DNA of 64,000 nt. It comes from Dermatophagoides farinae. Lineage: Eukaryota > Arthropoda > Arachnida > Sarcoptiformes > Pyroglyphidae. Shown here one piece after another: positions 21,825-33,985 of the stretch. The notes beneath the pieces were generated by a model. It did no database searches. It was not told where the DNA came from and saw only the letters and a list, made by a program, of their open reading frames with translations. Location: contig NC_134684.1 in the NCBI RefSeq assembly GCF_024713945.1, positions 1,345,001 to 1,409,000 on the forward strand, given 5' to 3'. The position numbers and the translations under genes are program-made. How positions within the stretch are numbered: the first letter of the stretch is position 1; every line of letters starts with the position of its first letter.

Positions 21825-22904
21825 ATGGTGAATGCACCTAATGATTCTGGTTTATCATCATTATTATCATCAACATCATCATCATCATCATCATCAACAA
21901 CAACAACAATAAGATCATCATCTTATCCTTCAGAAATGAAATTAGAGGAAAATGTTTTATGTAATTTTCATGTGGCTAAATTATTCCAAGATAATGTTGA
22001 TCGTATCAATTCGATCGATTTTTCTCCAACGGGTGATACATTGATTAGTTCATCGGATGATGATTCGATTGTCATCTATGATTGTGAAAAAGGAATACAT
22101 AAACGAACATTGAATAGTAAAAAATATGGCGTCGATTTAATCCATTATACACATGCACCGAATACAGCCATACATTCGTCAAATAAAGTGGACGATACGA
22201 TACGTTATCTTTCATTACATGATAATAAATACATTCGATATTTTCATGGCCACACGAAAAAAGTCGTCACCCTATGTATGTCACCGATCGATGACACATT
22301 CTTATCTGGTTCGATGGATAAAACCATTCGTCTTTGGGATCTACGATCACCAAATTGTCAAGGCTTGATGCATCTAGTAGGACGACCGGTAGCGAATTTT
22401 GATCCCGAAGGACTTATATTTGCTGTTGGATTGAATAGTGAAACAGTCAAACTATACGATTTACGTTCATTTGATAAAGGTCCATTCAATGCGTTTAAAC
22501 TGCAACAGGACAAAGAATGTGATTGGACCGGATTGAAATTTTCGCCAGATGGTAAAATTATTATGATCTATACCAATGGTAATGTCATTCATACTATCGA
22601 TGCATTTATGGGCCGACCGCTACAAACATTGAAAGGTCATGTGAATAATAAAGGATTACCGTTAGAAGCATCGTTTACACCGGATTCTCAATTCATATTC
22701 AGTGGTTCAACTGATGGACGTGTTCATGCATGGAATGCAACAAATGGAAATTATATTTCCAATTTCACAATTGATCCACATCAAGGACCAGTACAGTGTG
22801 TACAATTTAATCCCAAATATATGATGTTGGCATCGGCTTGTACGACGATGGCATTTTCGATACCGAAAATAGCATCAACCAGTACAAATGAATTTCTTGA
22901 TTAA
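21825..22904 (+). CDS. WDR82: WD-repeat protein 82, SET1/COMPASS and PTW phosphatase subunit
   Basis: WDR82 links SET1 histone H3K4 methyltransferase to Ser5-phosphorylated RNA polymerase II and acts in transcription termination. A single exon encodes 359 residues; human WDR82 has 313. The extra length is a Ser/Thr-rich N-terminal extension of about 45 residues with a poly-Ser run. The WD propeller begins [20 protein letters not shown]. Family-specific text includes [55 protein letters not shown] and [13 protein letters not shown]. An internal Met just after the poly-Ser (MKLEEN) could be the start and would give near-normal length. Its stop is 121 nt from the TBCC stop on the other strand. 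Confidence 0.96.
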   Translation: MVNAPNDSGLSSLLSSTSSSSSSSTTTTIRSSSYPSEMKLEENVLCNFHVAKLFQDNVDRINSIDFSPTGDTLISSSDDDSIVIYDCEKGIHKRTLNSKKYGVDLIHYTHAPNTAIHSSNKVDDTIRYLSLHDNKYIRYFHGHTKKVVTLCMSPIDDTFLSGSMDKTIRLWDLRSPNCQGLMHLVGRPVANFDPEGLIFAVGLNSETVKLYDLRSFDKGPFNAFKLQQDKECDWTGLKFSPDGKIIMIYTNGNVIHTIDAFMGRPLQTLKGHVNNKGLPLEASFTPDSQFIFSGSTDGRVHAWNATNGNYISNFTIDPHQGPVQCVQFNPKYMMLASACTTMAFSIPKIASTSTNEFLD

Positions 22905-23025
22905 TGAACAAAGACAAAACCTATTTATTGAGAAAAAGTAACCAAACCAACAAATGAAATCATTTCATCATGATGTAAATTTTTTTTTCTTTTTTTTTAA
23001 ATCTCATGTCAAATCACATTTTAAA

Positions 23026-23859
23026 TCATTTCAATGGTGCTATTAATGACCAATTGGGTGATGGATTCTGTACACAATTAAAATCATCTATACAATTCCA
23101 ATTGTTCAATTGAGGATCTATACCAGCGCGTTTGTAATCATTATCTAATTGTTCATATGACCATTGATATGGGCCAAATCGTAAATTGAATGAATTTTCA
23201 ATTATTGTACGGCTTGTTACATGGAAATAAAAATCACATTTTTCCGTTTCATGTATTCGTATCTGTTGAGCAATAATTTCGAATCGACAATCCTGACATT
23301 TTTCTATGTATACTGATGTTTGAATTGGTCCCGTATAGATTTGACAATTCCGAAGACAAATCAATCGTAAAGAGCTTGGAACTCCATATATTCGTATTTG
23401 ACAATTGTCCAATGAATCGATAACAATATCTTTTCCATCTGTTTCTTCTGATTTATCCAATATTAGGTTTTCATTTGATCGATTTTTGAATCCAGGACCA
23501 TCAAATGCCTGTTGAATAATCATTGAAGATGAATCCATTGTTTTGGCCGAATTCACCGGTTTGTTTGCGGGTTTTTTTCTAACATCAAATGAAAATTTAA
23601 ACGATTTATTCGGCACATTTGTCGAACGATATTTTTGCATAGCTATTTCAAGTTCTTTGATTATATCATTACAAGAACGTAAATCATAAGCAATCATTGT
23701 AGGTGCATATTGATGAACCAATTTTTTGATTTCTTCAATCTTGATGAAAATTTCATCAATTCTTGAAAGTTTTTCCTGGAGATCACACAACGAATTTAAT
23801 TCATCAAGAACTAATGTTTTTTCTCGACGAACATGGTCAACAATAGTGGCAGGATCCAT
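23026..23859 (-). CDS. TBCC: tubulin-specific chaperone C
   Basis: TBCC is the GTPase-activating protein of the tubulin-folding supercomplex, releasing native alpha/beta-tubulin dimers. A single exon encodes 277 residues. The N-terminal helical domain (about 1-95) resembles a spectrin-like bundle. The C-terminal C-CAP/TBCC beta-helix has DNCQIRIYG, GPIQTSVYIEKCQDCRF, and the arginine-finger segment QQIRIHETEKCDFY. It ends with RFGPYQWSYEQLDNDY and NNWNCIDDFNC. I chose MDPATIVDHV (23859) because the family N-terminus starts near there; an upstream in-frame Met at about 23901 adds 14 residues. Confidence 0.94.
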   Translation of the reverse strand: MDPATIVDHVRREKTLVLDELNSLCDLQEKLSRIDEIFIKIEEIKKLVHQYAPTMIAYDLRSCNDIIKELEIAMQKYRSTNVPNKSFKFSFDVRKKPANKPVNSAKTMDSSSMIIQQAFDGPGFKNRSNENLILDKSEETDGKDIVIDSLDNCQIRIYGVPSSLRLICLRNCQIYTGPIQTSVYIEKCQDCRFEIIAQQIRIHETEKCDFYFHVTSRTIIENSFNLRFGPYQWSYEQLDNDYKRAGIDPQLNNWNCIDDFNCVQNPSPNWSLIAPLK

Positions 23860-24035
23860 TAGAAATTTTGATTTAGAATTAATTAATAAAAATGTAAATT
23901 CCAAAATTACACACTAATGCCACTTGGTTACATTCGATTGTGTTCAAATAGTTGACACAATACACGCGTGTTTTTTTTTTCTTACACATTTGTGTCATTT
24001 GAAGTGAAAATAAAAAATTTTTTTTTATTTCAAAA
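23860..24035. promoter_or_regulatory. shared divergent promoter, TBCC / NIFK
   Basis: The two start codons are 176 nt apart on opposite strands, the tightest head-to-head pair in the window. The sequence is A/T-rich with no obvious TATA box. Confidence 0.55.
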
Positions 24036-25010
24036 ATGTTCAACTTGAATAAATCATTGGCAAAATTAAAATCATTTTTAGAAGAAAATGATTTGAACAA
24101 GAAAAAATCGAAAATTGATAACTCATTCAAAATACAACCTGACCATGAGACGATCCACAAGAAGATTAAAAATAAACAAACAATAAATGGCCAAGTTGGC
24201 GACAATGGACAAGAACGACGTGGTGTTGTAATGATTAAAAATTTTCCTCATGGCTTTTACGAACAACAAATGTATGAATATTTTTCACAGTTTGGTGAAG
24301 TAACACGATTGAAAATTATCCGAAGCCGTAAGGTAATATTTTATTGATTGATTGTTTTTCTATTATGGCTAGAGATGATAAACTGATTTTGTTTGTTTGA
24401 TTTGTATTTTTTTTTTTTTTTGCAGACTGGTAAACCAAAAAATTATGGTTTCATAGAATTTAGATTTGAAGATGTGGCTGAAATTGCTGCAAAAACTATG
24501 GACAATTATCTTATGTTTGATCGAATTGTTAAATGTCAAATATTACCACCGGAAAAAATAAAGACAAACATCTTTAGAAATTGGAATCGGCCATTTGTTA
24601 GCAGTGTGGAAAAACATCGATTAGCACATAATCAGCCGAAAACTGCAAAACAAGAACTTCGCATGGTACAACGACATTTACAACAGATCCGAAAAATGAA
24701 CACTTTTTTGGCCGAAAATGGTATCGAATTCGAATGTGTAATCATCAATAGACCTACCGATTTGAAAGCTATTAAAAATGATGATGATAATGGCAAGATT
24801 CAATCACCAGAAATATTAACAAAAAAATTGATACATTCAAAAAAAGCAACAAATTCGACAGATACGATGCCCATCGAAGTGATTCATATGATAAGACCAA
24901 AAAAACGTCTTTCATCATCATCATCAACAACATTATTAAAACGTAAACGATTGATGAATGTTAAATTAATGAAAATGAAAGCAAGTTTTAGCGTTCAAAA
25001 AACTGTGTAA
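24036..25010 (+). CDS. NIFK: NIFK-like nucleolar RRM protein
   Basis: NIFK (yeast Nop15) is a nucleolar RNA-binding factor in large ribosomal subunit maturation. Two exons, 24036-24332 and 24426-25010, give 293 residues, the same length as human NIFK. One RRM spans about residues 65-145. RNP2 is VVMIKNFP and RNP1 is KNYGFIEFRF; the intron falls between them at RSRK/TGKP. After the RRM, VKCQILPPEKI, the IFRNWNRPF stretch and a basic helical tail match the family. The Ki-67 FHA-binding region of vertebrates cannot be recognised. It is tail-to-tail with SEC11. Confidence 0.9.
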
Positions 25011-25184
25011 TGATTTCAATTTAAATATTATTTTTTGGTTATTATATTGAAAAAAAAAAATTTTTCTTCGGCAAATAAAATTTGAGATAAGAAAAAAATG
25101 ATGTTTTTGGGGCCATAATACAAGATCAAATGTGTGTGTGTGTGTATGCCAAATAATAAAAATGTTTCATCATCACCATCAACA

Positions 25185-25950
25185 TCATTCTCTATGTACC
25201 AAAACAAATAATGCAAGTATACCGAGTACTGCATATTTCAATTTAGGATAATCATTCATTAGAATAGTAATGATGCCCACATACGGAACGAAACCTCTAG
25301 TACGGCCAACAATATCTTTTTTCTCTAGCCATAATTGTCCAGGTGCGTAAAGACCACGGTCATCGACAGAATTATTATCACCTTTGGTCAATATTTTTAC
25401 AGATCCATCTTCCCTATTATTAATAAAAAATAAAATAAATGGATGAGTCAAATATTTGAAATTCAATTTTTTTCTCTCTCTCTCTCTCTCTAGTAATCTT
25501 ACTTTTCATGTAACGTTATAACTCGATGTACAATTGGTATATCGCGACCTTTAATTTTAAATACAACAATATCTCCTACACGGATTGGATCCTCTTTGTA
25601 ATTGGTCAAAAACAATAGATCACCACGATGGAATGCTGGTTCCATAGAACCACTGTTGTTTGAATTTTAATTAGAATAATAATAATGATTTTCAATCCAA
25701 GTAAACTTTATGGACACATACCTAAGAACGACAACAATTGGTGATTCACTGCCTGTGGCAACCATTAATCCTTTCCAGATCATCATGGCTGATGATATGA
25801 TCATTCCAAAATTTAAGAATTGATATAGAACCTTTTTTGTTGAAAGCAAAATAATCAAAACAGCCGGCTATCATATTTCATCAATGTTCATACCTGTCGT
25901 TTACTCATTCTGGTCAATTCTCCAAGACCTAAAGTCTCCATGATCGACAT
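25185..25950 (-). CDS. SEC11A: signal peptidase complex catalytic subunit SEC11
   Basis: SEC11 is the ER membrane serine protease that cleaves signal peptides. Four exons: 25894-25950, 25722-25831, 25503-25652, 25185-25413, giving 181 residues (human 179). One transmembrane segment lies at about residues 20-45 ([20 protein letters not shown]). The nucleophile Ser is in [16 protein letters not shown], its codon split by an intron. The His equivalent of the bacterial Lys is in IPIVHRV, and the Asp is in [15 protein letters not shown]. The end VLVHRE is invariant. Insects and vertebrates differ in having one or two paralogs; only one is seen here. Confidence 0.97.
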
Positions 25951-26528
25951 GATGGCCAACAAATTTATTATGTATGTGTTTGAAGATTTTATTTTAAAAA
26001 CAATCAATAATCACCAATATTCAATGTTTTAAAAATAAATATTTCAAAACCAAAAAAAAAAAATGATAAACACACACACACACACGCGAAAAAAAAGTAT
26101 GAGAGAGATAGAGAAAAAAAAAGACTGAAATCAATAACAGTGACGCGTCAAATAGCGACACAATATATATTGTGTGTGTGTGTGTGTTGAATATAGAAAT
26201 AGAAATAATATAAAAATACACGGGTGTTGGGAGCTATCCAAAGAATACATGCCTGAATTTTGAATTTTTATTCATTCAAAAAAATAATTCAAATCAAGTC
26301 AATCATCAATATATTGAGAATTAAAAACCTCACATCATATTTATTGTTTTCCTGTCAAATAATATCATTCCATATCCATTATTAATTTAAAAAGCAAAAG
26401 CATACGTTGATATATTATAAACTATAATTCCAAGAATATGTGGCTGTGAAAAAGCTGCAAACAAATAATTCGAAATTCTTTATGGCACTCGTTTGTCTTC
26501 ATTTTTTTTTTTGGTTTCATATTAAATT
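25951..26528. other. intergenic, SEC11 promoter and RSU1 3' UTR
   Basis: This gap sits between two minus-strand genes. It has CA runs near 26070-26085 and TG near 26170-26187, plus poly-A. No gene is visible. Confidence 0.5.
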
Positions 26529-27754
26529 TCATTTTCCTTTCAAACGTAAAAGTTTACGTTGATATCGTTCTTCATTTTTTGGTTGTGGTGGACCAGGATC
26601 CATTGTATATCGAGAATAACGGCTATAGATATTATGAAAACAACAAATAAAACATGTAAATTTAGAATGAACAATCAACTTACGATCGATATATATCGCT
26701 TCGAATATAATCTAAAACATGTGATACACCTAATTTCAATTGATCACTAAGATCCGATTCAAATGGATTGCCTTCCATTCGTATTATGCTACGTGGTGAA
26801 TTAAAATCCATATTACCCAATTCTGGTGGAAGCATTCTATAAGCAAGCAATAAAATGATTAGTGTTTGTCCGAACATTTTAAATCAACAACAAACTTTAT
26901 CCGATTATTTTGAATAAGTAATTCACGTAATCGTTGAAGTAAAATCAATTCTTCCGGTAATGATATCAGATGATTATCTCGAATAGCAAGCTAAAATACA
27001 AATTTGTCAAGTAATTAAGTGACAATAAATGATGAATTCTGGCCAAAAAAACTTACAATTTGCAAACTTTTCAAATTTCCAATCTCTGTTGGTAATATTT
27101 CGATATCATTGTCCGATAGATATAGGGCTCGTAGATTTTCTTCAAGAAATAGGAAAAAAAATTTTCAATTTAAAAAAAATTGGCTTTTCAAATTTTTTTT
27201 TTCAATATACCTAAAGTGAAAAATTCTGCCGTAAATGAATGTTCAGTTAGAAAATTATACGACAAATCCAATACTTCCAACTGATGTAAACGTTCAAATC
27301 CATTCGGTAATGTATGAAGATTATTCATACCAACATTTAAACATTTCAATTTATCCAAATTACAAATAGTGACCGGTAATTCAGATATGTAATTATTGAA
27401 AAGATTTAAATTTTCCAAATTGTATAATTTATCAATTTCGGGTGATAATACTGTGAAAAAAAAATTCATTATGATTTCATTATGAATTCAAAATCATCTT
27501 ACCTCTGAGTTTATTATGACTAAGTGTGATGGATCGAAGATTTACCAAATTAACTAATAAAATGATAAAATGCGTTTTTTGGAAATATTTTAACGAATTT
27601 ACAAATACTTACAAACATAAGGCATTTTTTGTAATGATTCAATACCCTTATCGGGCATATGCAATTCTTCATGTGTATCATCAAGCCGTTTGACGATAAT
27701 TTTATCATTTTTGCCATGGCATGGATGTAGACAGCCAGATTTACCTAATGTCAT
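26529..27754 (-). CDS. RSU1: Ras suppressor protein 1, LRR adaptor of the PINCH-ILK-parvin complex
   Basis: RSU1 binds PINCH at integrin adhesions and modulates Ras/JNK signalling. Seven small exons: 27613-27754, 27503-27553, 27211-27450, 27057-27139, 26896-26990, 26684-26836, 26529-26622. They sum to 286 codons (human 277 residues). Seven leucine-rich repeats are readable, including LVNLRSITLSHNKLR, LENLNLFNNYISELP, LKCLNVGMNNLHTLP, LRALYLSDNDIEILP and LAIRDNHLISLP. The C-terminal LPPELGNMDF and QLKLGVSHVLDYIRS are RSU1-specific. The N-terminus (MTLGKSGCLHPCHGKND) differs from vertebrates but the start is the first ATG. It has the most introns per length in the window, in contrast to its single-exon neighbours. 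Confidence 0.95.
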
Positions 27755-28588
27755 AATGATGTTGATATGATTGATCAGCTGATTGATTGAGGAGAAAAAA
27801 TTTTTTTTTTGAGATAAAATCAATAACAAATCCAACAACAGGTGTGTGTGCGTACGTATAGTTTTGGGCAAACCTTATCAACCCAAAAAAAAATTCACTA
27901 ATCTTTTTTACACTCGTACACACTGGTTGGTTGTATTGATGCGACGACAATAACAACAATATTTGTCCGAATAACTCAACATGCACATATATATTGGCAT
28001 GCACGAATATACAAACAAGACAAATAACGGCGTCGTAATAACGGATGATGGCATACATTCGTTATATTGGTTTTCGGTGGCTGTATACACTGCGAAAATT
28101 TTCTTTTTTTTTGAAATGACGACACCAATTAATGCATATGGTGGTTTTTTTTGGCATTGGCATTTGTTCTCGATTCACTCATATATAAATATAATATATT
28201 TCGGTATCGTTGGATTCAAGTTTCCAAATTTGGCATATAATTAATGGGCGGAGTATTCTTTCTTTCCGCCCGGCAATCCGGATTATTCATCAATTCGTTC
28301 GACTTTTATCCACTCACACTCACACTCATTCATCATCTATACAACACCAAGAAGATAGTCAGGAAACACTTATTTTATTATTTTAAAATACTTTTCATCA
28401 TGGTTTATTATTGCTAGCTCAAAAAAAAGAAATTGAACAGCTGAAATTTTGTTGTTTTTTTTTAAATTTGATCTCTTACTACCCAGAAAAAAAATTCATT
28501 ATCAAAAAAGAAAGAAAAAAACAAGGAATCGAATTCATTTTTTTTTTTTTTTTTGATTGATTGAAAGGAATGATAAAAAGATAATTCA
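27755..28588. other. intergenic between RSU1 and trihelix gene
   Basis: The region carries the RSU1 promoter and the 3' UTR of the next minus-strand gene. CACTCACACTCACACTCA repeats lie near 28312-28328 and poly-T near 28538. I see no gene. Confidence 0.5.
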
Positions 28589-29925
28589 TCATTGTTGATT
28601 ATCCGTTTGATTCAAATTAGATGATGATGATGATGATGTAGGAGTCTGTGTTGGTTGCTGTTCATTTGATTTTTCATGATGTTTCAATACACTGAATATT
28701 CGTTCCTGTAATTTATTAAGTACATCCAAAAATATTTTCTCTCTTCGTTCTTCACGTTCTTTTTCCTCTTTACGGCGTGCCACTTCTTGTGCTAAACGTT
28801 CACGTTCCAAATTAACCCATTCACGCATCACTTCCGTTTCTTTTGATAAATGTGAAAACATTCGATCAATGAGCAATGCAGATGCCGATGTATCTAATGG
28901 CATTGATGATGATGATGTATTTTGGCTATAATTATTATGATGATGATGATGGTTATTCTGTGCGTTTTGATTAAAATTACCATTCGATTCGAGTTCCGAA
29001 CGCGAACGTTTAGATTGAGGTGCAAATGTTGATTCTAATGATAAAAAACACACATTGAATGACTGAATGGATTTCAATTTTTTTTTTACTTACCATCATA
29101 ATTAAAATCATCATCATCATCATCAGCATTAATATTATTAGTGGCGGTATACGCATTTGGTGATAATGGAAAAATAAGAATTTCATTATTACGTTCATCA
29201 GTATCACTACCACTATTATTATTATTATTATTATGATCACCATCACCATTTGAACCATCAACTTGATCAATACTAACATCAGGACCAATATTACTGAAAT
29301 CTAATGGATCAAAATTGTATTGATCTGAAATACTGCAAATGCTACCGGAGCTATTATCCATCATATAACCCATTGTCATTATGACATTTTCCAAACTATT
29401 CGTATCCTTTGCTTGATAAATTCGATGTAAAGCATCAAAAAATATACATTTTTTACGACGTTCAGGTGTAGGATTTTTCATTATTCGTCGATATTCGGCA
29501 ATCATATTGAATACACGGGTTCGAACTTGATCTAATTGGCAATGCAAAAAAATAAATAAATAAATTTTATATCTTTGATTTGATATCCATCCATACACAC
29601 ACTAACCAGCAGTACGTTCATATCCATGTTCACGGATTCTTTCGGCAATCTTTTCCCATACATGACGGGTTCTTTTCGAATTCGTTAATTGTCTTTGTAC
29701 CATATCCTGGCTCCAAAGAGCTAATAATAATTTCGTTTCACCAAAACCCCATGATGCTCCACGTTCAATTATTGGTTTGGTTGTCGTATTGTTGTTATTT
29801 GCTGTTGTTATGGTACCATTTTGGCCATTATGAATTTCACTATTTGAGTATTGTTGTTCGGTTTCCATTGAGGATTCCAAATTGTTGTTTGATTGACGCA
29901 TTTCAGCCAAATTTTTTTTTCTCAT
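28589..29925 (-). CDS. trihelix (Myb/SANT-like) DNA-binding protein
   Basis: Three exons, 29607-29925, 29094-29531 and 28589-29034, encode 400 residues. The N-terminal trihelix domain (Myb_DNA-bind_4 type) spans about residues 55-145. It has the helix tryptophans in GASWGFGETKLLLALW and HVWEKIAERI, then TADQVRTRVFNMIAEYRR, and the intron falls inside it. A middle Asn/Asp/Gly-rich linker follows. At the C-terminus, a basic KRSRSE nuclear-localisation-like stretch precedes a charged coiled coil (VNLERERLAQEVARRKEEK). That trihelix-plus-coiled-coil layout is common in arthropod transcription regulators that dimerise. I cannot name an ortholog. DNA binding is inferred from the domain alone. Confidence 0.8.
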
Positions 29926-31535
29926 AAAATCATAAAACTAATAAAGCGATATATATATCGAAATGAATAATGATGATTTCAAAAGATCACAAAATGAATT
30001 TGATGATTAGAATTTGGTCATAAGTAGTATAGTAATATTTATAGCGATGATTATAGCAATAATAGTAGATCAAAATGAATGATGACAATGAATGAATCTT
30101 TTTTAGAAATTTCAACGACGATTCGAAAATCCTCAATGTTTATAACAATGTGCTCGATTCAGATTCACAATGTGGCCAGGTCACTCAGGAATAATCGATC
30201 GATTGTCGTCGTCGTTGTCGTTGTTGTCGTTGTTGTCGAGAGGGTCGTTGTGATCGAACACAATTATTATTATTACATTTAATTATATACCACAGATACC
30301 AGATTGACTCACAAACACACACACACACACACAAATTCATATAAACTGTAGAAAGCGAGATCAAAACTAAAACCGAAAAAAAAATGTGTATCAGAACGAA
30401 AAAAGAAAAAAAAACAGACAATGGCCAAATGATTCGTCCGATTGTGCTGGAAATGCGCATGTGCTGCACACGAATCAAAAACGAAAAAACAGCATGATTT
30501 TATGAAACACAAAAAAATGAGCGAAAAAAAGCGGTTTTTAAAAAATTTAAATTTTTTTTATTATTGATTAATAATCATCATCATCAAATACAATACAAAC
30601 AATTATATATTGATTGATGCACAGAAGAAAAAAAAAATGGTAATGACACGAAAACACAAAAATGAATTCAAATATGGAAAAAAAATTGACAGAAAAGAAA
30701 AATAAATCAAGAAATGTGATGTGATTTCAGCATATTGTTTGTTTGTTTGTTTTTTGTGTATTTGAACGTTTGAACAATTCAAAGAATCGTGAATATTAAT
30801 CAAGGTGTTTTTTTTGTGTGTGTGTATGGAAATATTGGGATTGATGCTACTTCTGGAGAGAGAAAAAAAATTTTAAAGGGTTAAAACCAAACACAAAGAC
30901 ATGTGGGAAAATCTAAAAAATGTGTCACGAGCCTTAATAATAATGATGATAATGATTGGATGATGAGTGAATTAAAAAAAAAATTATTTACAAATAACAA
31001 AACGGAAAAAAATCATCACCATCATCATCATCCATTTATGATTTTTTTCAAATATATATGTTAAGGCTGATAAATTTTTACCCAAGCTGAAATGATGAAT
31101 GTGTGTGTGTAACAAATTTGAATTATTTACAATTTCAAATTCCAAATCTTCATGTATGGCATGGTGTTTTAGGTGAGAAGATAATTATGTGGTGATCATT
31201 AAATATAGCAAAAATAAAAAAAAAGATCAGAGTAATTCCAAATTGATATACATTAATATATATTCAATGATGATTTCGTTCATTTGATGAAAATATTCTA
31301 AAAATTCTTGATGATCAATGGAGTTTTTTTTAAATAGTCTGAATACTATGTATCAAATGAATTGTAGCTTGAAGAATATTTTAGAAAAAATAATTTTCTC
31401 TCAATACTCGAATAACAAAACTCGATTAAATATAGAAAAAAAAATATATAGCAATATGATGCAATAAATTGGTGGTCTGATAACAAGAAAAATGGATGGA
31501 TAATAGATATCCAAATAGATTGAAAAATATTAACA
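29926..31535. other. intergenic, trihelix promoter and GABPB 3' UTR
   Basis: This 1.6-kb stretch is A/T-rich. It has GTC/GTT repeats (near 30205-30235), a CA run (30314-30333) and poly-A. No conserved coding is visible; part of it is probably a long 3' UTR of the GABPB gene. Confidence 0.45.
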
Positions 31536-33121
31536 TTAGTCCAATTGTTCATCGTCTTCAAGTTCAAGTGTTGGTGGCGAATTTGATGATGGTGTTGGCT
31601 GATTGCTAGATATTTCTTGTTTATCAGCGGTTGATTGATTGGTAGTAGTTTTCGATTTTTTTAGCCGCTCAATTTCTAAATCTTTTGATATGATTAATGA
31701 ACGAATCTCTTCGAGCTCTTTTTTCAATTTTCCATTCTCTTCTTTTAGTTTGGCTATTTCGGCATCTTTTTCCTGGATGGTCGAAGAATTCGTTTGATTT
31801 GGATTGATCACATAACGTTTAATAACTTGTGGTTGCGAGCCTTTATTCGATGGATTGAAGAATTGAAACTTTTCCAAAGATTTTGCATCTTTTATTTCGG
31901 TAAATACAGGCTTTTTATTTGATCCAACTGTCGTCATCAATTTTATGGGACCGGTGGGTGTGTTAACACAACTACCACTGTCATTTAATTTGTTGCTGGA
32001 ACCACTACTTGGTGACGATAGCAATACAATGTTGGAATTTGGAGAATTGATAGCGAACAATTTTTTCGCATTTGAATTATTGCCAAGACTCGTTATTGAG
32101 GTATTGTTTAAGACAAGTTTTCCGGATGCTGTCGTCTGTAATGTTTGGCTGCCATTCTGTAATTGACTGCTATCTAGACTTGTTCTTTTGATTATAATCT
32201 GATTTTTATTGGCCACATTTGATGAGGTTGTGGAATTTGTTATGAAACCATCGGAAGTCGATACATGTCGAATTTCACCAACAATATCTTCATCGAACTC
32301 CTGTTTAACCAATTGATGTGGCATAGGTTTATTTATATTTCTAACTGTATTATTCGATTTTGATCGAGATTTCGCTTGATTTTTCATCATTTTCACTTGC
32401 ATTGTATTATCAATGGGATTTATTTTAGGTTTGGCTTTGCCTAGATAACTCTGTATAAAATGGAGATCAAAAGATTTCGTTAGCTATATTCGAAAACAAA
32501 TAGAATGAAACTTACTTTTAATAAAGGCACATAATCATCATGGCCACAGCTATAAGCTACATCGATTGGTGTCTTATCGAACTTGTTGATTATTTTAACA
32601 TCGGCTCCAGAATTTAACAATAATTCAACAATCTGTCTATGGCCACGTTGAACTGCCCAATGTAATGGTGTCATTTTGAGCATATCTCTTGAATCGACAT
32701 CGCAACCAAAATTTATTAATACATTGACCGTTTCCAAAAATCCTTCTTGCGAAGCAACATGCAAAGCTGTACGATCAATTTTAGTACGTGAATCTTTGGC
32801 AATACCAGATCGTAACAATGTTTCGACAGTTTCCACGTGACCATATTGAGCTGCATAATGTAATGGTGATGCACCAAGCCAATCAGTAGTAAATGGTGCA
32901 CCAGAATTGATCAATTCAATCACCTCTTCACTGTCACCATTGCGTGCAGATTCAAGTAATTTTTTACCCAATTCACTAAAATTTATCGTAGCATGAGTAG
33001 GATGTGTACGAAGTTGTATGGAATTTGTTGCCTGATACGTTTCAGATATATCCATAGCATTCATTTGTATATGACTCATTGAATGATGGTTATTATGATG
33101 ATGATGATCCATAGTCATCAT
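31536..33121 (-). CDS. GABPB: GA-binding protein beta subunit (ankyrin-repeat ETS partner)
   Basis: GABP-beta joins the ETS protein GABP-alpha and supplies transactivation for mitochondrial and housekeeping promoters. Coding exons are 32516-33121 and 31536-32450, giving 506 residues. A His/Asn-rich N-terminal stretch of about 40 residues precedes [18 protein letters not shown]. Ankyrin repeats follow with the GABPB signatures [34 protein letters not shown] and [11 protein letters not shown]. The C-terminal half is Ser/Asn-rich, then a leucine-zipper coiled coil ([19 protein letters not shown]) for dimerisation. An acceptor at 33138-33139 shortly upstream of the ATG shows a 5' UTR intron. A matching donor lies near 33398, just after CTCATCCAACAG on the minus strand. 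Confidence 0.94.
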
Positions 33122-33137
33122 TGTTACACGATGATAC

Positions 33138-33953
33138 CTTTTTTTAAAAACACAAAATGACAATATTAAAATTTGAATTCAATTATCAATTATTGATGAT
33201 TATTGTTAGGTGTCAGTCATGAATATTCTGAATTTGGAAGATTTTTCTGACGTACATCGATGTACATAAACACATACAAAGCACGTTGTTGTCTCATACA
33301 CACACACCATATCAAAACATTGAATGACTGACACTGACAATAACAATGAATAGACTCTATCTATTTTTGGCAGAAAAAAATGTAATCTAACAACATACCT
33401 GTTGGATGAGGGATTGGCAATCAATAAAAATAAAGCCAAATATAAAAATGAATTAACAAAATCGATGTGAAAACATCGAACGGAATCGTTTTTTTCTTTT
33501 AGAACCACAAGAAAAAAAGAGAGTTTTTTTTATTATTATTTGTTGCCGAAACGGAACCAACTGATAAAACAAATGGAAACAGTAGATAAATAATCGGATG
33601 ACAATCGGATTTGGAACAATGATAATTTTTTTGATGGCTATAAATTTAGCTAAAATATAATCAGGATGTGGAACTCACAACCAGGGAGATCATGAAACGC
33701 GCATCTAAACAAAAGGAAACTGGAATGTTTTTTTTTTTTTTTTTTTTGCACCACAACGGAAAAGAGCTCGAATTTTGTATTCATACATAGGCCACGCCTT
33801 TGAGCATAATTAAAAATAGCTACCAATTAGGCGTGTCTATAAATCTGAACAAGCATGTTTAGTTTATCACGTTATCTATGAACAGAACAAATGTGTGCCT
33901 TTGTCTGCCTGTTTATATGTCTTTTGTATGTGGTGTGTGTGTGTGTGTGTGTG

Positions 33954-33985
<32 letters not shown>

